From Lysobacter_C sp966210725 (GTDB lineage: Bacteria; Pseudomonadota; Gammaproteobacteria; Xanthomonadales; Xanthomonadaceae): 17,766 nucleotides of DNA. Location: the NCBI GenBank assembly GCA_966210725.1, contig CBIHLN010000055.1, positions 1 through 17,766 on the forward strand, in the 5' to 3' direction. Made by a program: the position numbers and the translations under genes. The notes under the pieces were generated by a model. That model made no database searches, was not told the DNA's origin, and worked only from the letters and a program-made list of their open reading frames with translations. Positions 9,321-15,603 of this stretch are shown here, one piece after another. How positions within the stretch are numbered: position 1 is the first letter of the stretch; each line of letters begins with the position of its first letter.

Positions 9321-9592
9321 GCGTCGCCCGCTTCCTCGTCAGCGGCCACGTGCAGGGCGTGTTCTTCCGCGCCAGCACCCGCGACACCGCGCAGGCCCTG
9401 GGCCTTGGAGGCTATGCACGCAACCTGGACGACGGCCAGGTGGAAGTCGTCGCGCAAGGCACCGAGGAAGCGATCGAAGCCCTGCGGGCGTGGCTGCACG
9501 AAGGCCCGTCGCAGGCGCGGGTTGACCGGGTCGAGCGCGACTCGGGCACGCCCGATGACGTGCCTGCCGAAGGGCACTTCCTGATCCGCTAG
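9317..9592 (+). CDS. acyP: Acylphosphatase
   Basis: Acylphosphatase hydrolyses carboxyl-phosphate bonds in small acyl phosphates in the cytoplasm. The 91 residues are the standard size. The first signature SGHVQGVFFRAST (9-21) includes the catalytic Arg18, and GGYARNLDDGQVEV (31-44) includes catalytic Asn36. GTG 9317 is the start: it overlaps the upstream stop as GTGA, has GGAGG at the right distance, and gives the normal N-terminus. It is the last gene of the three-gene plus-strand operon and converges on an acetyltransferase 35 bases away, with no clear terminator between them. Confidence 0.95.
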   Translation: MSVARFLVSGHVQGVFFRASTRDTAQALGLGGYARNLDDGQVEVVAQGTEEAIEALRAWLHEGPSQARVDRVERDSGTPDDVPAEGHFLIR

Positions 9593-9627
9593 GGCGTGTG
9601 CGAACGGACGGCGGCAACCGACGGCAG

Positions 9628-10137
9628 TCAGAACAGGCGTTGCCAGTACCCGACGTCGATCCAACGGTCCTGCTTGCGCCCGACCTGCTCGAAGTGCGCC
9701 ACCTTGTGGAAGCCCAGGCGCTCATGCAGCGCAATGCTGCGAGCGTTGGGCAGGGCGATTCCGCCGATCACAGCGTGCATGCCGCAGGCGCGGATCGCAT
9801 CCAGCAACGCGCCATACAGCGGCTGGCCGATGCCACGCCCGACGGCATCGGCATCCAGGTACACCGTGGACTCGACCGTGTGCCGGTAGGCGCAGCGGCC
9901 CTTCCAGCGTGAAGCGTAGGCATACCCGAGCGGCGCGCCGTCCGGGCCTTCGGCCAGCAGCCAGGGCAGCCCGGCATCCAGGGTCTCGTGGATGCGTCCG
10001 GCCATGTCCTCGGCCGTGACCAGGTCGGTCTCGAACGTGATGCAGGTGTGCTGGACGTAGTGGTTGTAGATGCGCGCCAGCGCCGCGCCGTCTTCGCGGT
10101 GCGCGTACCGGACGGAGGGGGCGAGGACAGTCTTCAT
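9628..10137 (-). CDS. GNAT acetyltransferase of the phosphinothricin/methionine-sulfoximine type
   Basis: The 169 residues match the PAT/MddA (YncA) branch of GNAT enzymes, which acetylate small amino-acid-like compounds with acetyl-CoA. The N-terminal AALARIYNHYVQHTCITFE (18-36) is characteristic of that branch. The CoA-binding motif is around DADAVGRGIGQPLYGALL (95-112), and LPNARSIALHERLGFHKV (129-146) is the usual C-terminal motif. The ATG at 10137 is 13 bases after the moaB stop, so it is probably in an operon with moaB. There is no Shine-Dalgarno sequence. The real substrate cannot be read from sequence, and herbicide resistance should not be assumed. Confidence 0.87.
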   Translation of the reverse strand: MKTVLAPSVRYAHREDGAALARIYNHYVQHTCITFETDLVTAEDMAGRIHETLDAGLPWLLAEGPDGAPLGYAYASRWKGRCAYRHTVESTVYLDADAVGRGIGQPLYGALLDAIRACGMHAVIGGIALPNARSIALHERLGFHKVAHFEQVGRKQDRWIDVGYWQRLF

Positions 10138-10150
10138 CGGCGTGGGTCCG

Positions 10151-10672
10151 TCAGCGCTCGCGCAGGCGCGGCCGCAACGTCGCGAGATTGCAGGGCCGTG
10201 TGCGCGCGTCCAGTTGCGCCTGGATGATCCGCTCCCACGCCGTGCGGCACGCGGAGGTCGACCCGGGCAGTGCGAAGACGAACGTGCCGTTGGCCAACCC
10301 GGCGAAGGCGCGCGACTGCAAGGTCGACGTGCCGATCTCATCGAAACTGATCGAGCGGAACAGCTCGCCGAAGCCCGGCATCTCCTTGTCGAGCAGCGGA
10401 AGCAGCGCCTCGGGCGTGGAATCGCGCCCGGTGAAGCCGGTGCCACCCGTAACGAGGATGCCGTCGACAGCGTCGTCGGCAATCCACTGCGACACCTGCG
10501 CCCGCAGCCGGTAGCGGTCATCGGGCAGCAGCGCGCGGCCTCCAAGCCGGTGACCGGCGGCCGCCAGCGCCTGGACCAGGTAGTCGCCCGAGGTGTCGTC
10601 GGCCGCGGTGCGGGTGTCGGAGACGGTCAGCACGCACAGGTGCAGGGGGATGAAGTCGCGTTCGGTACTCAT
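10151..10672 (-). CDS. moaB: MoaB/MogA-type molybdenum cofactor biosynthesis protein
   Basis: The 173-residue product has the MoaB fold that binds molybdopterin, and MoaB-type proteins stand in for or assist MogA in adenylylating it. TVSDTR is at 16-21, the binding loop VTGGTGFTGRDSTPE at 74-88 with Asp84, and FALPGSTSACRTAWE at 133-147. The length matches E. coli MoaB (about 170). ATG 10672 is chosen over a GTG at 10699, because it begins just before the conserved domain and a TACACT box lies seven bases upstream. No other moa, mog or moe gene is in the window. The upstream region contains the REP pair. Confidence 0.9.
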   Translation of the reverse strand: MSTERDFIPLHLCVLTVSDTRTAADDTSGDYLVQALAAAGHRLGGRALLPDDRYRLRAQVSQWIADDAVDGILVTGGTGFTGRDSTPEALLPLLDKEMPGFGELFRSISFDEIGTSTLQSRAFAGLANGTFVFALPGSTSACRTAWERIIQAQLDARTRPCNLATLRPRLRER

Positions 10673-10679
10673 GCCGCGC

Positions 10680-10685
10680 AGTGTA
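10680..10685 (-). promoter_or_regulatory. TANNNT box seven bases before the moaB ATG
   Basis: The minus strand reads TACACT ending seven bases before the ATG at 10672. Without a Shine-Dalgarno sequence this fits the pattern of a leaderless start. It is a short motif, so confidence is low. Confidence 0.28.
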
Positions 10686-10710
10686 CGGCGGGTGCGCACC
10701 CGTGCAGGCG

Positions 10711-10729
10711 GGCTTCAGCCGCGATCGCC
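10711..10729 (+). repeat. REP-like sequence, copy 1
   Basis: GGCTTCAGCCGCGATCGCC is repeated exactly, in inverted orientation, at 10852-10870. The flank before it (GTGCAGGCG) looks like a decayed form of the GTAGGAGCG head found on copy 2. It lies 38 bases upstream of the moaB ATG. Confidence 0.7.
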
Positions 10730-10851
10730 CGCTGGTTGCGTGCATGCAGGAGCGATGGAGGTCGGGATGAACGCCAGCCCGCCCGCGCCGGGACCGCGGA
10801 TCACGGAGGCATCGGCGCGGCGCGCCTGTGTCGATCCCGCCACCGGGCTCC

Positions 10852-10878
10852 GGCGATCGCGGCTGAAGCCGCTCCTAC
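10852..10878 (-). repeat. GTAG-type REP element, copy 2
   Basis: On the minus strand this reads GTAGGAGC followed by GGCTTCAGCCGCGATCGCC. It has the GTAG head and the GCGGCT-TC-AGCCGC hairpin typical of REP elements in Stenotrophomonas, Xanthomonas relatives and Pseudomonas. With copy 1 it forms an inverted pair 122 bases apart. The TAG of the GTAG head (10877-10875) is the stop codon of the glycosyltransferase gene. Confidence 0.8.
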
Positions 10879-12569
10879 AGGGGCGGCGCGAGGGTGTGCA
10901 TCGCCTTTGCGAAGTCCGCCGCGAAACCGGCCATGTCGAACAGGCCTTCGCCGTCGCGTCGTCGGGCCAGCTCGGCACGCAGCGCGGCCAGCGCGACCGG
11001 ATCACGGGCCAGTTGCACCGCGCGCGCCACGAACGCCGCGTCGTCGTCCACATTCATCGCCGCCATGCCCAGGTGGTGGTTGAGGCTGCCGGCCACGCGC
11101 GCCGCGAATGTCTCCCCCGGCCGTGTCAGCACCGGGCACCCGGCCCACAACGCATCCGAGGCCGTGGTGTGGGCGTTGTAGGGGCCGGTGTCGAGGAACA
11201 GGTCGGCCTGCTGCAGGCGGGCGAGGTACTCGGCATGCGGCTGCTTGGGCATGAACACGAGCCGGGCCGGATCGATCCCGCGCGCCTGCGCATGCGCGCG
11301 CAGCCGCGCATCGGCCTGTCCGGGGCCCGACAGCAGCCACAGCACGCTGCCCGGCACCTGGTGCAGCACCGCCAGCGCGCGGTCGACGCTGGCCGGGTTG
11401 AGCTTGTAACTGTTGTTGAAACAGCACAGGACAACGCCGTCGGCTGGCAGGTCGCACGCCTCGCGCGTGGCCGCTGGCGGCAACACGCGCCGCGTGTCGG
11501 ATGGCTGGAAGCAGCGCGGCAGGCGCAGCACGCGCTCGCTGAAGTGCGGCTCGAGCGCCGGCGGCAGCACGAAGCCGTCGGCCAGCACCCAGTCGATCCA
11601 GGGCGCACCGGATGTGCCCGGGTACGCCAGCCAGTTGACCTGCACGCGTGCGGGCCGCATGGCGAGCACCTCGGGCGCACCGCCGCCGCCCCAGCCGCGC
11701 AGGTCGACCAGCACGTCGATGCCGGCCGCGCGGATCGCCGCCGCCACCTGCGCGTGCGGGCGGCCGGATACGTCCACCAGCCGCGTGGCCGCGTGCAACC
11801 GGCGACGGATGGGGCCAGCGTCGTCGGCGTTGAGTGCGAACAGGTGGACATCGATGTCCTCGAGCGGCTGCAGGGCCTCGAACAGGGCCACCGTCAGCAA
11901 TCCGGTCGGATGCGCGCCGAAGCCGTTGGACAGGAAACCGACCCGCAGCGGCCCCGGTGCGCGCGCCGGGGCCGGCGGCAGCGGCCGCACCTGCCGTGCG
12001 AGCATGGCGGCACGTTGGCGCGCGCATTGCAGTTGCTCGCCTGGGGTGCCGTCCTCGCTCAGGAAGGCGAACGGCTCCACCGCCCCCTGTCCCCGCCGGA
12101 CGGATTCGCGGACCTGCGCGGCGAGGCGGTCGAGTTCGCGCCAGTCGCACAGCTTCCGTCGCCAGGCCAGCAGGTAGGCGGCGACCTGCGGGTCGCCGGG
12201 CAACAGGGCGTGCGCGTGGGCATAGGCGCCCGACGCCGCCTCGGCTTCGCCCACGTCCTCCAGCACATGCCCGAGCCACACCGCGATGCCGGGGTGGTCG
12301 GGCGCGTTCGCCGCGGCCATGCGCAGGCTGTCGGCGGCGTCCTTCCGCAGGCCCTGCATCCATTGCGCGCGGCCCAGGCGCGCGAGCGCTTCGGGGTGGC
12401 CCGGCTGGAGTGCCAGCGCGCGCCGGCAGGCGGCTTCGCCGGCCTTGGCATCGCCTGCATCCAGTTCATGCTCGGACAGCACGATCCACGCGATCGCATC
12501 GCCCGGATTGGCCTGGAGGCGCTGGCGCAGGGCAGGGCGCGGGTCGCCGGGCGGCATCGCCACGTTCAT
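10875..12569 (-). CDS. TPR-containing O-GlcNAc-transferase-like glycosyltransferase (SPINDLY type, GT41)
   Basis: This 564-residue cytoplasmic protein pairs TPR helices with a GT41 catalytic domain, as in O-GlcNAc transferase and SPINDLY, which add sugars to Ser/Thr of proteins. TPR-like repeats occupy about 12-135. The catalytic part starts near 207. SNGFGAHPTGLL (214-225) includes His220, matching the active-site His of OGT. CFNNSYKLNP (383-392) includes Lys389, matching the nucleotide-sugar-binding Lys. FLDTGPYNAHTTASDALWAG (458-477) is the strongest family signature. Key residues look intact. The ATG overlaps the stop of the upstream acetyltransferase as ATGA. The stop is the TAG of a REP element. 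The donor (UDP-GlcNAc, GDP-fucose or other) and target are unknown; adhesin or flagellin genes are absent nearby. Confidence 0.88.
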   Translation of the reverse strand: MNVAMPPGDPRPALRQRLQANPGDAIAWIVLSEHELDAGDAKAGEAACRRALALQPGHPEALARLGRAQWMQGLRKDAADSLRMAAANAPDHPGIAVWLGHVLEDVGEAEAASGAYAHAHALLPGDPQVAAYLLAWRRKLCDWRELDRLAAQVRESVRRGQGAVEPFAFLSEDGTPGEQLQCARQRAAMLARQVRPLPPAPARAPGPLRVGFLSNGFGAHPTGLLTVALFEALQPLEDIDVHLFALNADDAGPIRRRLHAATRLVDVSGRPHAQVAAAIRAAGIDVLVDLRGWGGGGAPEVLAMRPARVQVNWLAYPGTSGAPWIDWVLADGFVLPPALEPHFSERVLRLPRCFQPSDTRRVLPPAATREACDLPADGVVLCCFNNSYKLNPASVDRALAVLHQVPGSVLWLLSGPGQADARLRAHAQARGIDPARLVFMPKQPHAEYLARLQQADLFLDTGPYNAHTTASDALWAGCPVLTRPGETFAARVAGSLNHHLGMAAMNVDDDAAFVARAVQLARDPVALAALRAELARRRDGEGLFDMAGFAADFAKAMHTLAPPL

Positions 12570-13021
12570 GCCGGACGCAGGGCGCGCCGGAACCGGCGGG
12601 TGCCGTCGAACGGTGTCCAGCCCGTGGCGCGATACAGGGCCTGCGCGGCGCGGTTGTCAGGGTCGGTTTCCAGTTCCAGCCGCAGTGCGCCATCGTCACG
12701 CGAAAAGGCTTCGGCCGCCTCCAGCAGCGCGCGCGCCACGCCGCGCCGGCGGGCGTGCGGCTCGACGAACAGGTCGTTGAGTACCCAGACGCGCGCCGCG
12801 CTGACGGATGAGAACATCGGATACAGCTGGACGAAGCCCAGCGCGCTTTCGGCGTCCGCAGCGAGCAGCACGGCCGAATCGGCATTCCCAAGCCGGTCCG
12901 CGATGAACGCGCGCGACTGCGCCATCGCGTCCTCACCGGTATAGAACGCGCGGTAGCGGTCGAACAGCGGGGCGACGGTGTCGAGGTCGGCGGTGCCGGC
13001 GCGGCGGATGGTCGTGTCCAT
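12566..13021 (-). CDS. GNAT family N-acetyltransferase
   Basis: The 151-residue protein has the general GNAT fold. The acetyl-CoA motif VEPHARRRGVARALLEAAE is at 86-104, and DNRAAQALYRATGW (122-135) is the usual C-terminal helix. IRRAGTADLDTVAPLFDRYRA (5-25, shown in part here as the start of the domain) fits the N-terminal helix. The substrate is unknown. The gene follows prfA after 33 bases and overlaps the glycosyltransferase gene as ATGA, so acetyltransferase and glycosyltransferase should be made together. There is no Shine-Dalgarno sequence, but TAAGCT lies six bases before the ATG. Confidence 0.85.
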   Translation of the reverse strand: MDTTIRRAGTADLDTVAPLFDRYRAFYTGEDAMAQSRAFIADRLGNADSAVLLAADAESALGFVQLYPMFSSVSAARVWVLNDLFVEPHARRRGVARALLEAAEAFSRDDGALRLELETDPDNRAAQALYRATGWTPFDGTRRFRRALRPA

Positions 13022-13027
13022 CCGTGC

Positions 13028-13033
13028 AGCTTA
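13028..13033 (-). promoter_or_regulatory. TANNNT box six bases before the GNAT ATG
   Basis: The minus strand reads TAAGCT, ending six bases before the ATG at 13021, in the 33-base gap after prfA. It could give the acetyltransferase-glycosyltransferase pair a separate leaderless promoter. Low confidence, as no -35 is clear. Confidence 0.28.
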
Positions 13034-13054
13034 AACGCCCGTGGCGACCGGGCC

Positions 13055-14140
13055 TTACGCGTCGTGCGTGAGACGGGCCAGTTCGTCGGCCTGGTGTTCC
13101 TGCTGCAGGCGCACGACCAGTGCGTCCAGCTCGCCGGTGAGCACGTTGGGCAGGTCGTACAGGGTGAGGCCGTCCACGCGGTGGTCGGTGATGCGGCCCT
13201 GCGGGAAGTTGTAGGTGCGGATGCGCTGGCTGCGGTCGCCGCTGCCCACCTGCAGCTTGCGCGTCTCGGCCTGCGCGGCCGCGGCCTTGGCGGCCTGTGC
13301 GTCGGCCAGCATGGCGGCCAGGCGCTTCATGGCCTTGTCGCGGTTGGCGTGCTGGCTGCGCTCGGTCTGGCTTTCCACCACCACGCCGCTGGGGAGGTGG
13401 GTGATGCGGATGGCCGAGTCGGTCTTGTTGACGTGCTGGCCGCCGGCGCCCGAGGACCGGAACGTGTCGACCTTGAGGTCGGACGCATTGAGTTCGATCG
13501 GCTCGCCCTCGGCCTCCACCGGGATGATCGCCACGGTTGCCGCCGAGGTGTGGATGCGGCCCTGCGACTCGGTCTCCGGCACGCGCTGGACGCGGTGGGT
13601 GCCGGATTCGAACTTCAGCCGCGAGTACGCGCCGCGCCCTTCCACGCGCGCGATCACCTCGCGGAAGCCGCCGTGCTCGCCGGGGTTGGCGGATTCGACC
13701 TCGACCTTCCAGCCCTGCCGCTCGGCGTAACGCGAATACATGCGGAACAGGTCGCCGGCGAAGATCGCCGCCTCGTCGCCGCCGGTGCCGGCGCGCACCT
13801 CCAGGTAGATGTCGCCTTCGTCGCGCGGGTCCTTGGGGACCAGGTGAGCCAGCAACTGGGCGTCGAGGTCCTCGAGCCGCGCCGTCGCGGCCGCGATCTC
13901 CTCCTCGGCCAGTTCGCGCAGTTCCGGGTCGCCGCGCATCGCCTGCGCGGCGGCCAGGTCGTCGCGGGCGCGCGCTTCGTCGGCCAGGGCGGTGGCCAGC
14001 GGCTCGAGCTGCGCGAACTCGCGCGACAGGCTGCGGAAGCGGTTGGCGTCGGATGCCACGCCGGGGTCGGCAAGCAGCCGCTCGAGCTCCTCGCGGCGTT
14101 CGGCGAGGGCTTCGAGTTTGCGGCGCAGGGTCGGGGTCAT
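13055..14140 (-). CDS. prfA: Peptide chain release factor 1
   Basis: RF1 recognises UAA and UAG in the ribosomal A site and triggers peptide release. The 361 residues match the standard length. The coiled N-terminal domain is at about 1-100. The PxT-type stop-codon recognition tripeptide is PET at 188-190, in the context RVQRVPETESQGRIHTSAA. The peptidyl-hydrolysis motif GGQ is at 233-235 in SSGAGGQHVNKTDSA. The ATG at 14140 gives the normal N-terminus although no Shine-Dalgarno sequence is visible. It follows hemA after 63 bases, the classic hemA-prfA order of gammaproteobacteria; a prmC gene, often next, is absent here. Confidence 0.97.
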   Translation of the reverse strand: MTPTLRRKLEALAERREELERLLADPGVASDANRFRSLSREFAQLEPLATALADEARARDDLAAAQAMRGDPELRELAEEEIAAATARLEDLDAQLLAHLVPKDPRDEGDIYLEVRAGTGGDEAAIFAGDLFRMYSRYAERQGWKVEVESANPGEHGGFREVIARVEGRGAYSRLKFESGTHRVQRVPETESQGRIHTSAATVAIIPVEAEGEPIELNASDLKVDTFRSSGAGGQHVNKTDSAIRITHLPSGVVVESQTERSQHANRDKAMKRLAAMLADAQAAKAAAAQAETRKLQVGSGDRSQRIRTYNFPQGRITDHRVDGLTLYDLPNVLTGELDALVVRLQQEHQADELARLTHDA

Positions 14141-14203
14141 GGTCGGGAGCCGGGAGCGGAAGGGTGGGACATCGAGGGCGGGAACACCGGAGGTACGGCG
14201 TCC

Positions 14204-15487
14204 CTAATCCTCGCGTCCCGCGTCCCGCCCCTCCGGGAACAGGCGGTCCGCCGCGCGTGCGAGGTCCGCATTGCCGGTCAGGGCCGCCTCGCGCAGCGCC
14301 ACCGTCGGCGCGTGCAGCAACCGGTTCGTCAGCGTGTGGGCCAGGTAGTCGAGCACCGCCTCGGGTGACTCGCCCGCGGCCAGCTGCTGCCGCGCCTTCG
14401 CCAGTGTCTCGATGCGGGCCAGCTCGCCATGCGCACGCAGGCGCTTGAGCGGCTCGGTGCGCGTGCTTGCCGTTGAGGTTTCGACGTACCGCGCGACCTG
14501 CAGCTCGATGATGGCTTCGGCTTCGGCAGCGGCTTCGCGCCGGCCCCGGCGGTTGTCCTCGATCGCGCGCTCGAGGTCGTCGACCGTGTACACGAACACG
14601 TCCTTGAGTTCGGCCACGTCGGCGGCGATGTCGCGCGGCACCGCCAGGTCCAGCAGCAGCATCGGTCGGTGGCGGCGCGCGGCAAGCGCGGCGGCCACCT
14701 GCGACCGTTGCAGGATCGGCTCGCGGCTGGCGGTGGCCGACAGCACGACGTCGGCCTCGTGCAGGTGCTTGTCCAGTTCGGTCAGCGGCAGCGCGACGCC
14801 GCCGTGGCGCGTGGCCAGCTCCTGCGCGTGGGTCAGGGTGCGGTTGGCCACCAGCAGCCGCTTGGCGCGGGCCTGCACGAGGTGGCGCGCGGCCAGTTCG
14901 ACCGTCTCCCCGGCGCCGACCAGCAGCACCGTCGAATCCTCCAGGCGGGCGAACGACTCCTGCGCCAGCCGCACCGCCGCCGACGCCACCGACACCGGGT
15001 TGGCACCGATGCGGGTGTCCGTGCGTGCGCGCTTGGCGGTCGAGAACGCCTGCTGGAACAGGCGGTCCAGCCGTCCGCCCAGCGTGCCCGCGGTACGCGC
15101 GATCGCCCAGGCATCCTTCACTTGGCCGAGGATCTGCGGCTCGCCCAACACGAGCGAATCCAGGCCCGTCGCCACCCGGAACAGGTGGCGCACGGCATCG
15201 GCGTCGCGGTGGCGGTACAGGTAGGCATGCAGGCCCTGGCCGTCGTCCATGGCCGCGACGTCGCCGGGGTGGGTGGCCAGCCAGTCGGCCAACGCCTGGC
15301 CGTCGTCATCGGCCAGCGCATAGATCTCGGTGCGGTTGCAGGTCGACAGCAACGCGGCCTCGCGCACCGGCGGCAGCGCACGCAGCGACGCCAGCGCGGC
15401 CGGCACCGCGTCGGCGGAAAACGCCACGCGTTCGCGCAGGCCGACGGGCGCGGTCTGGTGGTTGATGCCGAGTACGAACAGGGTCAC
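14204..15487 (-). CDS. hemA: Glutamyl-tRNA reductase
   Basis: HemA reduces glutamyl-tRNA to glutamate-1-semialdehyde with NADPH, the first committed step of tetrapyrrole synthesis by the C5 route. From GTG 15487 the product is 427 residues, close to the usual 418-430. The N-terminus FVLGINHQTAPVGLRE (4-19) is typical. The nucleophile is Cys50 in LLSTCNRTEIY, and His101 lies in AVRHLFRVATGLDSLVLGE. The nucleotide-binding motif VLLVGAGETVELA (187-199) and LLLDLAVPRDI (277-287) follow, then the C-terminal dimerisation helices. The frame is open upstream to 15679 but that part runs through the divergent gene start. GTG is chosen because it gives the family N-terminus. There is no Shine-Dalgarno sequence; the leader is C-rich. 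A TAGAAT box lies upstream. Confidence 0.96.
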   Translation of the reverse strand: MTLFVLGINHQTAPVGLRERVAFSADAVPAALASLRALPPVREAALLSTCNRTEIYALADDDGQALADWLATHPGDVAAMDDGQGLHAYLYRHRDADAVRHLFRVATGLDSLVLGEPQILGQVKDAWAIARTAGTLGGRLDRLFQQAFSTAKRARTDTRIGANPVSVASAAVRLAQESFARLEDSTVLLVGAGETVELAARHLVQARAKRLLVANRTLTHAQELATRHGGVALPLTELDKHLHEADVVLSATASREPILQRSQVAAALAARRHRPMLLLDLAVPRDIAADVAELKDVFVYTVDDLERAIEDNRRGRREAAAEAEAIIELQVARYVETSTASTRTEPLKRLRAHGELARIETLAKARQQLAAGESPEAVLDYLAHTLTNRLLHAPTVALREAALTGNADLARAADRLFPEGRDAGRED

Positions 15488-15544
15488 GGGGGAGGGGGAA
15501 TTCCGTTCAGGCGCTTGCGATAAGCTGCTGGCCGCCGAAGCCCA

Positions 15545-15555
15545 CATTCTACCGG
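15545..15555 (-). promoter_or_regulatory. Candidate -10 box upstream of hemA
   Basis: On the minus strand this reads CCGGTAGAATG with TAGAAT at 15551-15546, identical over 11 bases to the box upstream of sufT. Transcription would begin near 15539, giving a leader of about 50 bases. The -35 region is GC-rich and not recognisable. Confidence 0.4.
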
Positions 15556-15603
15556 CCCGGCCCGCCGCACCGAAGCGGTCGCACGGGCCGTCCGTCCCTG
15601 GTG

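Noticed and set aside
10593..12944. A 783-codon plus-strand frame across moaB, the glycosyltransferase and GNAT
   Set aside because: It spans three clear minus-strand genes and the REP region; composition is that of a shadow frame.
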